Of a DNA stretch of 64,000 nucleotides, positions 57,040 to 64,000 are shown one piece after another. The DNA lies in NCBI GenBank assembly GCA_004295045.1, contig SHND01000071.1, positions 153,968 to 217,967 of the forward strand, in the 5' to 3' direction. The notes beneath the pieces were generated by a model. It ran no database searches and was not told where the DNA came from. It saw only the letters and a program-made list of their open reading frames with translations. Every line of letters begins with the position of its first letter. Position 1 is the first letter of the stretch. The DNA is from Chloroflexota bacterium (lineage in GTDB: Bacteria > Chloroflexota > Anaerolineae > UBA4142 > SHND01). Position numbers and translations under genes: made by a program.

Positions 57040-57792
57040 GTGAGTTTGTCAACCGACATTCAGTTTTATGAACGCTGGCATCGCCGCGACCTGCTCAAAC
57101 AGGATCAACTGGCGCTGCAGGAGCGTCAACTTTTGCTGCAAGAAATTCTGGCGACGATGGACGGACCGTTGCTGGTGATTGGATGCGGCAGCGCGGGTGA
57201 AATGGCGAGTGTGCCAATTGGCGCGCGCACGGTGGGCATTGACATTTCGCTTGTTGCCGTTCAACAGACGCGCGCACAGAGTCCGCAGCATTTGTATGTC
57301 GTAGCCGATGCGATGCAGCTGCCTTTTTCATCCGCACACTTTGATACTCTGTTGTGCAGCGAGGTCATTGAACATCTGCGCGAACCGGAGCGGGCGCTCG
57401 CGAACTTTGAGCGCGTGTTGAAACGAAACGGACGTCTTGTGCTTACTACGCCGAATTGGATTTCGTTTTACGGGTTTGCGCGCGCGTTGGGCAGGCTCTT
57501 TTTGCGCCGTGATTTCACATCGGCAGACCAACTGCACGACGATTGGACGACGCCGCGTCATTTGCAAGGTCAGTTAGACCGCGCCGGGTTTGAGCCGCAG
57601 CGCTGGCTGGGCTTTTGGTTTTTTCCACCATTTGGCAAAGGGCGCATGCGCTTGCCGGATTCACTGGCGTTACCGCTCTTGAACACATTCATGCCGCTTG
57701 AGCGATGGCTGCGTCCGCGTTTGTCCAAGCTGGGACACGTCATCTGTGTCATCGCAGTAAAACCGAAAGGTTCGGATGAAAGCAGGAATTAG
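57040..57792 (+). CDS. class I SAM-dependent methyltransferase
   Basis: A 250-residue methyltransferase with a GTG start. LLVIGCGSAGEMASVPIGAR holds motif I, VGIDISLVAV the acidic residue, ADAMQLPFSSAHFDTLLCSE motifs II-IV, and LKRNGRLVLTTPNW the post-IV strand. Placed after a family 4 transferase and overlapping the flippase-like gene by 17 bases, it may methylate a sugar or lipid carrier of the glycan. Substrate not evident. Confidence 0.88.
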   Translation: MSLSTDIQFYERWHRRDLLKQDQLALQERQLLLQEILATMDGPLLVIGCGSAGEMASVPIGARTVGIDISLVAVQQTRAQSPQHLYVVADAMQLPFSSAHFDTLLCSEVIEHLREPERALANFERVLKRNGRLVLTTPNWISFYGFARALGRLFLRRDFTSADQLHDDWTTPRHLQGQLDRAGFEPQRWLGFWFFPPFGKGRMRLPDSLALPLLNTFMPLERWLRPRLSKLGHVICVIAVKPKGSDESRN

Positions 57793-58771
57793 CGACCAGC
57801 GCGGTCCAACGTGGCGCACGATTTATGCGCGGGGCAGTCCGTACGTAAAATATGGATTCCTGCTGTTGGCGCTTGTCTTTCTCGTTGTCTTTGTTTATCG
57901 CCAATGGAACGCGATTCAGCAGCTGCAATTTCAATTCGTGCCGGGACTGCTTGCGCTCTCGGTCGTGTTTGGGCTTGTTGGCATCGCCGTCGGCGCAGTA
58001 ATTTGGTACATGCTCCTCTGTTTTACTCCCCATCGGTTGCCATTTCGTGTTCTGCTTTCGGCGTATGGCGTATCGAACTTGGTCAAATATATTCCCGGAG
58101 TGATCTGGTCGTACGCGACGCTCGCCTACTCGATTGAAAAGCGAGGTGTGCCGCGCAGCATGGCGTTGAGCTCCATTTCGCTTTGGGTCATGGTGATGAT
58201 TGGCACCGGTCTGGCTGCAAGTCTGCCGCTGCTCAATTTGATCACCGCCAATCAACAATGGTTGGCGGCGTACGTGATCCTCTTGGCGCTGGTCATCGTT
58301 GGTCTGCTGGCGTTTCATTCTGAACGCGCTTGGGGATTGATAAACGCGCTGCTGCGCCGCATGGGACGCGCCGAAGTCGCGGCGGCAGAATTTCCACCGC
58401 GCGGCTTGATCGGGGCTATGTTTGCAGGACTGGGGATGTGGGCGTGCTTTGGGATTGGTTTCTTTCTCTTTTGCGCGAGCTTGTTTCCGCTCAACTCGCA
58501 AGACCTCTTTTTCTTTGGCGCCGCCTTTGCGTTTGCATGGATCGTCGGATTTGTTACGCCATTTTCTCCGGCGGGTTTGGGCATGCGCGAAGGCGTGCTA
58601 ACCGTTCTCCTCGTGCCGGTTCTCTCGCCGAGCGCTGCTGTCGTGGTCGCGCTTCTCTCGCGGCTTTGGCTCGTCGGCGCGGATATTTTGATGGCGGGCA
58701 TCGCCGGATTATTGATTGGCGCAGCGCGGCGCGCAGAGAATGACGCGCGCGACTTGTCGGAACAGGAATAG
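57776..58771 (+). CDS. LPG synthase TM-like membrane protein (second copy)
   Basis: A 331-residue polytopic protein of the same UPF0104 family as 44545-45609: SAYGVSNLVKYIPGVIWSYA, LAYSIEKRGVPRSMALSSIS, FVTPFSPAGLGMREGVLTVL. Sequence outside these motifs differs strongly from the first copy, so they are old paralogs or were acquired separately. It overlaps the methyltransferase gene by 17 bases. Confidence 0.82.
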   Translation: MKAGISDQRGPTWRTIYARGSPYVKYGFLLLALVFLVVFVYRQWNAIQQLQFQFVPGLLALSVVFGLVGIAVGAVIWYMLLCFTPHRLPFRVLLSAYGVSNLVKYIPGVIWSYATLAYSIEKRGVPRSMALSSISLWVMVMIGTGLAASLPLLNLITANQQWLAAYVILLALVIVGLLAFHSERAWGLINALLRRMGRAEVAAAEFPPRGLIGAMFAGLGMWACFGIGFFLFCASLFPLNSQDLFFFGAAFAFAWIVGFVTPFSPAGLGMREGVLTVLLVPVLSPSAAVVVALLSRLWLVGADILMAGIAGLLIGAARRAENDARDLSEQE

Positions 58772-58778
58772 GATTTTT

Positions 58779-60809
58779 ATGAATTTGACGCTGAGCTCGG
58801 ATCGCGCGCAATTTTCGCGGTGGGCGTTGACTGCGGCGGCGCTGTTGATTTGGGGCGCATTGTGGTTCTTGCCCTGGCAGTCGGGACTTGAAAGTTTGGC
58901 GCGGCTGCGCATCCTGATCGCCGTCGCGATGTTCGTGACGCCGGGCGCATTGCTCGTGCGGCGTCTTCAGCCGTCGCGTGAAGCGGGGCTCGCCGGCATT
59001 CTGGTGATGGGGCTTGCAGTGTCCATCGCGCTCACCGGCATCTTGGGCTTGATTGCGAACACGGCACAGCTTTCGATTTACTTTGTGTTGACGGGACTCT
59101 TTGTGGTGGGCGCGGTTGGGTTGGTGGATTGGACGCGCAATATTGCATTCCCGCTTGCGGGTTCGCAAACGCGGAGCGGACGAAAAATTGATTGGGGCGC
59201 GCTGCTAACGCTCGGTTTGGCGATGGTTTTTGCCATGCGCTTTTTCGCAAATTATCGCGTCTTTAGCGACGACTTTTGGTATGACGCCGTAATCACGCAT
59301 TATGCCAATGCACCGCATCTCGACTTTAAAGACTTTTTTCTTGGAATAGATTTACAGCTGCCGACTCGTTTTTGGCTGGCGTACTGGATGCTGGCAGAAG
59401 CGGTAATCACGCGGCTCGCCAATCTGCATGCAGTCGAGTTAACGGCGATCTATCTGCCACCGCTGCTCGGCGTCGTGGTCGTGTTGGGATTTTACGCGTT
59501 GGGACGCAGCTTGAATTTTTCGCCGCGTATGGCAGCGCTCGCCGTTGCGCTCGAGATCGCCAGTATGCTCTTGCTGCTCGAGCGTCATCAGCCCGGCACC
59601 TGGTTTCTCAATCGTCTCGTGCTCGACAAATTGGTTGCGGGTTTTGTGGTTGCTCCCGCGCTTTGGGTGAGCGGAATCGCGTACCTCGCCGCGCCGAGCC
59701 GCCTGCGCTTGCTGTTGGTGGCGTTGATCACCCTTGGATTGATGTTCACGCATCCGGCGATTGCGGGAATGGCGGTTTGTGTGTTGGGATTGTACGCGGC
59801 GCTGGAAGCCGTCACCAAGCGCGAGTTCAAGCCCTTTGCCGGGCTGATGATCGTGTTTGGTGTGGTTTTGGCGGTGCCTTTTGCGCTGCGCTTTTTGCAA
59901 AACCGCTATGCGAGTACGCTCCCGTTCATGCTTGAGAATATCGAGCTCGACGAAGCCCACGCCGTTCGACTTTGGAGACTCAACGATTATTTGTATGGGA
60001 TTAATCCCGCGCTGCTGTGGGGCGTGCCTACGCTGCTTGCGCTTGTCGCCGCCGTCGTTGCGCTGAGCGAGCTGCGCACGAGTCGCGCCGCCCGCTGGGT
60101 GGTCGCCGCGACGGTCTTTGTAGTTTTTGCGGTCCTCCCATTGACCGGATGGATTTTGGGGCTGGGCTTTACGTTTGTGCAATTGCCGCGCGCCACGTGG
60201 TTTCTGCCGTTCGGCATCGCCATTGCTTTTCTTTTGTATTGGGTTGGGCGAAAGGTGCAGCGCTTTTTGCCGGACAGGATGAGGGAACGACCCGGTTACA
60301 TGCATCTCCTCGTTTCAATCGTCTCCATCGGCGTAATGCTCTTTTCGATTGTTTACGCGACCGGTCAGCCAAAACGAATGCAGACCGCGCGCATCTCGCC
60401 GCGTCGCGAAGCGGAAATTTCGCAGCGAGTCGAGATGGGCAGACAACTCGACAAACGGATTGCGGACCAAGCTGTCGTTGTGGGGACGGACCAAGAAAGC
60501 AACTGGTATCTGCCCGCCTTGTCGGACAAGGCGAACGTGATCATTTTCAAAAGTGCGAGCATCACACAAGGGATCGCTTTTATCAGCGACGAGGAAGCGG
60601 CGCAGCGCGAACAGGACTGGAAAAAAATCACAGACCCGTCAACGGAGCGTGCAGAACGAGTGCGTTTGCTGGATGCGTACCATGTCAAGTTCATCAGCGG
60701 GAGCGACGCGGATACTTGGCTCGAACAGTGGGCGAAGCAAGAACCCGCCAAAATCCGTGAGGTCGCTCGCGCGGGGAAATATCTCCTCTACCAAGTTCTC
60801 GCCCCATAG
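58779..60809 (+). CDS. polytopic GT-C-like membrane protein
   Basis: A 676-residue protein with about 13 membrane segments. The extracytoplasmic loop near residue 160 has NYRVFSDDFWYDAVITHYAN, an acidic pair in the GT-C catalytic position, and QLPTRFWLAYWMLAEAV behind it. The C-terminal 150 residues are soluble (VVVGTDQESNWYLPALSDKA). The layout and DD motif match the protein at 617-2590. The ATG at 58779 follows AGGAATAGGA. It closes the glycan cluster. Confidence 0.72.
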   Translation: MNLTLSSDRAQFSRWALTAAALLIWGALWFLPWQSGLESLARLRILIAVAMFVTPGALLVRRLQPSREAGLAGILVMGLAVSIALTGILGLIANTAQLSIYFVLTGLFVVGAVGLVDWTRNIAFPLAGSQTRSGRKIDWGALLTLGLAMVFAMRFFANYRVFSDDFWYDAVITHYANAPHLDFKDFFLGIDLQLPTRFWLAYWMLAEAVITRLANLHAVELTAIYLPPLLGVVVVLGFYALGRSLNFSPRMAALAVALEIASMLLLLERHQPGTWFLNRLVLDKLVAGFVVAPALWVSGIAYLAAPSRLRLLLVALITLGLMFTHPAIAGMAVCVLGLYAALEAVTKREFKPFAGLMIVFGVVLAVPFALRFLQNRYASTLPFMLENIELDEAHAVRLWRLNDYLYGINPALLWGVPTLLALVAAVVALSELRTSRAARWVVAATVFVVFAVLPLTGWILGLGFTFVQLPRATWFLPFGIAIAFLLYWVGRKVQRFLPDRMRERPGYMHLLVSIVSIGVMLFSIVYATGQPKRMQTARISPRREAEISQRVEMGRQLDKRIADQAVVVGTDQESNWYLPALSDKANVIIFKSASITQGIAFISDEEAAQREQDWKKITDPSTERAERVRLLDAYHVKFISGSDADTWLEQWAKQEPAKIREVARAGKYLLYQVLAP

Positions 60810-60857
60810 CATCGCAGATGCATCGCACACAATCTGTAAATAGAAAGAGGTGCAGCC

Positions 60858-61124
60858 ATGCCCGAACGTTACAACAATGATGATGTAATCCGCGCGAGTG
60901 AGGTGGGTGAATACGTGCATTGTCACCGCGCGTGGTGGCTGGGACGCGTGCAGGGCGTCGAAAATGCAAACCACGCGGTCATGGAGGCGGGCGCCGAACG
61001 CCATCGCGAACACGGACAGCGCGTGCAGCGCGCGACGATGATGCAAACAGTTGCACTGTGCTTGCTTGCCGTCGCGGCAGTTGCGGGAATTCTGCTCCTG
61101 CTGCGCGTCGCGGGATTTCTTTGA
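60858..61124 (+). CDS. small membrane protein with Cas4/PD-(D/E)XK-like N-terminal motif
   Basis: An 88-residue protein. Residues 11-50 (RASEVGEYVHCHRAWWL, then a G-x-xRH element in EAGAERHREHGQRV) resemble the N-terminus of Cas4/RecB-like nucleases, with the first cluster Cys and the G..H helix. The catalytic core is absent; instead a single membrane helix ends the protein (TVALCLLAVAAVAGILLLL). It may keep only the binding part of such a fold. AGAAAGAGG precedes the ATG. It lies 70 bases before the STAND NTPase gene on the same strand. Confidence 0.6.
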   Translation: MPERYNNDDVIRASEVGEYVHCHRAWWLGRVQGVENANHAVMEAGAERHREHGQRVQRATMMQTVALCLLAVAAVAGILLLLRVAGFL

Positions 61125-61157
61125 ATTTTTTTGTCGAAAATAATTCCCGCGCGCCCA

Positions 61158-61186
61158 TTGCGAAATCTAGTTCGCTCTATTACAAT
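61158..61186 (+). promoter_or_regulatory. promoter of the STAND NTPase gene
   Basis: TTGCGA (61158-61163), 17-base spacer, TACAAT (61181-61186). The ATG at 61195 is 8 bases after the -10 box, so a leaderless mRNA is predicted. The -35 box is identical to that of the foldase operon. Confidence 0.65.
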
Positions 61187-61194
61187 CGCTTGTA

Positions 61195-64000
61195 ATGGAA
61201 CCTATCTTGTTGAAACTTGTTGAACTAACCGCCGCCGCCGTCATTCAGTATTTGGTTGATAAAACCGATTTGGTTGACCACGTGCGCGGATGGTTGAAAC
61301 GCGATCCCGCGTCCCTCGCCTACCAACGCGCGCTCCTCCGCGCGTACGCCGCTTTTGCCCGCAGCGACCCCGCGCTCGCCAAATCTTTTTTCGACGAAAC
61401 CTTCCTCGCAGGCGCAGCCGTCCCCGAACTTGCCAAACAATTGACGCGGCATCAACACGCCAACAGCGCCGAACTTGCGCGCTTGTGGGCGGCGTCGCTT
61501 TTTTCCGACGCGCTCGCAGAGAAACGCGCCGCGTATGCGACCGATGCGCGCGTCGTGCACGCGTGCGCGAACTTTTTGCAGTGGCTTGAGAACGAGCTCA
61601 AACGCGAACAAGTTTTTCAACCGCTCTTTGATTCGCGCGCGCTCGATGCGCTCGAAGCAAAATTCGACGACCTCGTGCGCGTCTTGATGACCCAACGCGA
61701 CGAGGCGATGCAGCGCGCGCAAGCGTATCAACTCGTTGTGGAACACACCACGCAGAGCGGGGGCGTCAACATCGCGGGCGGCGCGCACGTTCACGCGCAA
61801 GATATTTTCAGCGGCGACAAGTACGTCATTGAAAATTATCACGCGTATTTTTCGGGCGGCTTTACCACGCTCGACGATTATTACATCGCGCCCGATTCGG
61901 TCTTTGAACGCGTCAAGGTGGCTGAATTCGTGGGGCGCGAATGGTTGACGGGCAAACTCGACCAATTCCTCGACGGCGCGTCGCGCCCTTCGGGCGTGTT
62001 TCGCCTCGAAGGCGAAGCGGGCGTGGGCAAGACCTCGTTTCTCGCGCATCTTGTGCGCGAACGCGGCTATCTCCATCTCTTTGCCGAGCAAGTCCCCGGC
62101 GACAATAACGTGGAGCGCGCGCTCCTCTCGCTCGGCGCGCAAATCGTCTCGCGCTATCGTCTCGATCCGTACGCCGACCGCAACACACTGCCCGCGATCG
62201 CGGGCGGCACCGATTTTCTCTACAAACTGCTCAACCTCGCCTCACAGCGCTTGACCGACGGCGAAAAAATCGTCGTCGTGTGCGATGCGCTGGACGAGGC
62301 GGGGAACGGGACGAACGGCAATGTCTTTGGTCTGCCGACGACACTGCCCGAGAATGTCTTTTTCGTTCTCTCGCAGCGTCCCGTGTCGGTGCGACTCGAA
62401 ATCAAATGCGACATTCATCAGGAACGCCTCAAACCCGATGCCGCTGAAAATCTCCAAGACATGCACGACTATTTGCGCGGGATGGCGCGGCGTCCCGCCG
62501 TCGCGCAGCAGTTAAAGGCGCGCAACTATTCGGAAGCCGAATTCGTGTCGGTGCTTTCGGAAAAAAGCGGCGGCGTGTGGATGTATTTGCAGTACGTGCT
62601 GGACGAAATCCAACGCGGCTGGCGGCATCCGCTGGAATTGGAAAACCTGCCGAACGGGCTCGTCGGTTACTATCTCGCCTATTGGGGCGATTGGCGCGCA
62701 GGGCGCAATCAGCGCGGCAAAGGCGAGAGCGAATGGTATGCGCTCTATCTGCCCCTGCTCACCACGCTCGCCGCCGCGCAGGAACCGATTCCGCTCGATA
62801 CGCTCATCGCTTGGGCGGGCGTGAATGAATCGCAATATCGAGTGCGAAACCTTTTGCGCGAACAGTGGCGCGCCTTTATCACGGAGCGTGAGGAAAAGGA
62901 TACTCCACTGCGTTACATTCTTTATCATGCCAGTCTGCGCGATTTTCTCACGGGCAAGGTCAAGATGGACGCGCTCGCGACCGCCGACGGCAATTTCATT
63001 GACGAACTGCGCGAAGGCACGCGCGCGGCGCATCAACGCATCGTCAAAAATTTTGCGGAACGCTGTCGCGGGGAATGGACAGACCTGATTCCCGACGAGT
63101 ATGCGCGGCGTTACTTGACACTGCACTTGGATGGCGCGGAACAATATGACATTCTGCGCGAACTTGTGGCATGGAGCGACGCGTGGGCAAAGGCGCGCTA
63201 TGACAAGGAAGAGAGTTGGAGCGGCTACCTGACCGACCTCGAACGCGTGTGGGCGTTTGCGGAACAAAAGGAAAATATCGGCTGGCAGATTCGCTGCGCG
63301 CTCATCGAAAGCACCATTCATTCTTTGGCAGCAAATATCTCTCCTGAATTTTTGGTGCAGCTCGTCGAAACCAATCTCTGGAGTCCCGCACGGGCGCTCG
63401 CACACATTCCGCAGATGCCCGAGGATTCTAAAAAGGCAGAAGCGCTTGGAAAACTTGCACCGCTGCTACCGCGCGAGCTCTTGGGCGACGCGTTGACGGC
63501 GGCGCGGGCGATTCAGGACGAGTCTTACCGTGCGAATGCGCTGAGCGGCTTGGCAGCACACCTGTCGGCGGAAGAAAAAGTGCAAGTGGTGAACGAAGCG
63601 TTGACGGCGGCGCGGGCGATTCAGGACGAGTCTTGGCGTGCGTTTGCGCTGCGCGACTTGGCAGCACACCTGTCGGCGGAAGAAAAAGTGCAAGTGGTGA
63701 ACGAAGCGTTGACGGCGGCGCGGGCGATTCAGGACGAGTCTTGGCGTGCGAATGCGCTGAGCGGCTTGGCCGCACACCTGTCGGCGGAAGAAAAAGTGCA
63801 AGTGGTGAACGACGCGTTGACGGCGGCGCGGGCGATTCAGGACGAGCCTGCGCGTGCGGAAGCGCTGAGCGGGTTGGCGGCACACCTGCCGGCGGAACAA
63901 CTGAACGAAGCGTTGACGGCGGCGCGGGCGATACAGGGCGAGTCTGCGCGTGCGTTTGCGCTGAGCCGCTTGGCCGCACACCTGTCGGCGGAAGAAAAAG
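61195..64000 (+). CDS. STAND/NACHT-type NTPase with repeat solenoid (partial, runs off the window)
   Basis: At least 935 residues, with no stop before 64000. Residues 1-185 are a helical N-terminal domain of unknown type, probably the effector or an adaptor. A glycine-rich strand region at 186-215 (GVNIAGGAHVHAQDIF) resembles linkers that precede NTPase domains. Walker A is GEAGVGKTSF at residue 273; Walker B is KIVVVCDALDEAG at about 358. A winged-helix-like part and helical region follow. From residue 765 a solenoid of 36-residue units begins (ALTAARAIQDESWRA with LAAHLSAEEKVQVVN). STAND proteins are signal-triggered switches, many antiviral. The minus-strand frames in this region are shadows. 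Confidence 0.85.
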   Translation, partial: MEPILLKLVELTAAAVIQYLVDKTDLVDHVRGWLKRDPASLAYQRALLRAYAAFARSDPALAKSFFDETFLAGAAVPELAKQLTRHQHANSAELARLWAASLFSDALAEKRAAYATDARVVHACANFLQWLENELKREQVFQPLFDSRALDALEAKFDDLVRVLMTQRDEAMQRAQAYQLVVEHTTQSGGVNIAGGAHVHAQDIFSGDKYVIENYHAYFSGGFTTLDDYYIAPDSVFERVKVAEFVGREWLTGKLDQFLDGASRPSGVFRLEGEAGVGKTSFLAHLVRERGYLHLFAEQVPGDNNVERALLSLGAQIVSRYRLDPYADRNTLPAIAGGTDFLYKLLNLASQRLTDGEKIVVVCDALDEAGNGTNGNVFGLPTTLPENVFFVLSQRPVSVRLEIKCDIHQERLKPDAAENLQDMHDYLRGMARRPAVAQQLKARNYSEAEFVSVLSEKSGGVWMYLQYVLDEIQRGWRHPLELENLPNGLVGYYLAYWGDWRAGRNQRGKGESEWYALYLPLLTTLAAAQEPIPLDTLIAWAGVNESQYRVRNLLREQWRAFITEREEKDTPLRYILYHASLRDFLTGKVKMDALATADGNFIDELREGTRAAHQRIVKNFAERCRGEWTDLIPDEYARRYLTLHLDGAEQYDILRELVAWSDAWAKARYDKEESWSGYLTDLERVWAFAEQKENIGWQIRCALIESTIHSLAANISPEFLVQLVETNLWSPARALAHIPQMPEDSKKAEALGKLAPLLPRELLGDALTAARAIQDESYRANALSGLAAHLSAEEKVQVVNEALTAARAIQDESWRAFALRDLAAHLSAEEKVQVVNEALTAARAIQDESWRANALSGLAAHLSAEEKVQVVNDALTAARAIQDEPARAEALSGLAAHLPAEQLNEALTAARAIQGESARAFALSRLAAHLSAEEK
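63487..64000 (+). repeat. 108-bp coding tandem repeats of the STAND solenoid
   Basis: Units begin at 63487, 63595, 63703, 63811 (96 bases, 12 shorter) and 63907 (cut by the window end). They are nearly identical at DNA level; changes concentrate at codons 14, 17, 20 and 21 of the unit. Confidence 0.92.

Noticed and set aside
59439..60305. 288-codon minus-strand frame
   Set aside because: It is a shadow of the GT-C-like gene, rich in Gln, Arg and His with no domain.
61225..62142. Long minus-strand open frame (305 codons), plus several others through 63405
   Set aside because: It mirrors the STAND NTPase frame on the plus strand, which has Walker motifs and a promoter; GC-biased codons leave the opposite strand open.
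63428..63981. Repetitive Arg/Pro-rich minus-strand frames
   Set aside because: They are the reverse complement of the 108-bp solenoid repeats, with no start signal or promoter of their own.
63487..64000. Possible CRISPR or satellite array
   Set aside because: Units are head-to-tail with no unique spacers, keep a 3-base period and encode a regular helical repeat.

Overview
The window looks like a chromosomal piece of a Chloroflexota bacterium, probably Anaerolineae-like. This is inferred from gene content: long Thr/Pro-rich linkers in surface proteins, LysM/M23 and PrsA-type lipoproteins, lamin-tail/OB-fold surface proteins, TPR-PD40 proteins, a trp operon under a T-box, many polytopic GT-C-like proteins and a STAND NTPase. 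No LPS or outer-membrane genes are seen. No rRNA, tRNA, CRISPR array or insertion sequence was recognised.

Layout. 1-9.3 kb: mostly minus-strand envelope genes (GT-C-like membrane protein, LysM/M23 lipoprotein, an HlyD-type adaptor, a small chimeric protein and a beta-propeller/lipase fusion), plus one plus-strand endonuclease/exonuclease/phosphatase protein. 9.4-21.8 kb: a minus-strand tryptophan operon in the order trpE, trpGD fusion, trpC, trpF, trpB, trpA, trpS, trpB2. It starts from a strong promoter and a complete T-box leader with a UGG specifier, and is followed by an alkyltransferase-like protein, a ParB-fold protein and a methyltransferase. 21.8-22.5 kb: an AbrB/VapC toxin-antitoxin pair with a near-perfect operator palindrome over its -35 box. 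22.5-41.9 kb: mixed housekeeping and surface genes (TPR-PD40, tandem thioredoxin, urocanase, a 1262-residue lamin-tail/OB protein, pseudo-receiver, PrsA foldase, MBL-fold protein, dihydropteroate synthase, M16 peptidase, LuxR-type regulator, HprK-like kinase). 41.9-60.8 kb: a plus-strand surface-glycan cluster (GT-C, GT2 and GT4 enzymes, two LPG-synthase-TM/flippase-like proteins, a methyltransferase), with an M23 peptidase, a translin-family gene and an antisense HicBA pair inside it. 60.9-64 kb: a small membrane protein with a Cas4-like N-terminal motif, then a STAND/NACHT-type NTPase that runs off the window and ends in near-identical 108-bp coding repeats.

The observations most worth following are: (1) the STAND NTPase whose repeats differ almost only at a few codons, as in immune-type recognition solenoids; (2) intergenic spacers, dense in the trp operon, built of degenerate short words and often arranged as long imperfect inverted repeats, which have entered coding sequence in trpF, the trpG-trpD linker and the 3' ends of several genes; (3) three copies of a palindromic REP-like element, two of them in-frame inside genes; (4) a chimeric gene whose N-terminus matches its downstream neighbour and whose C-terminus matches its upstream neighbour, as expected from a tandem duplication; (5) promoters placed so close to start codons that several mRNAs should be leaderless.
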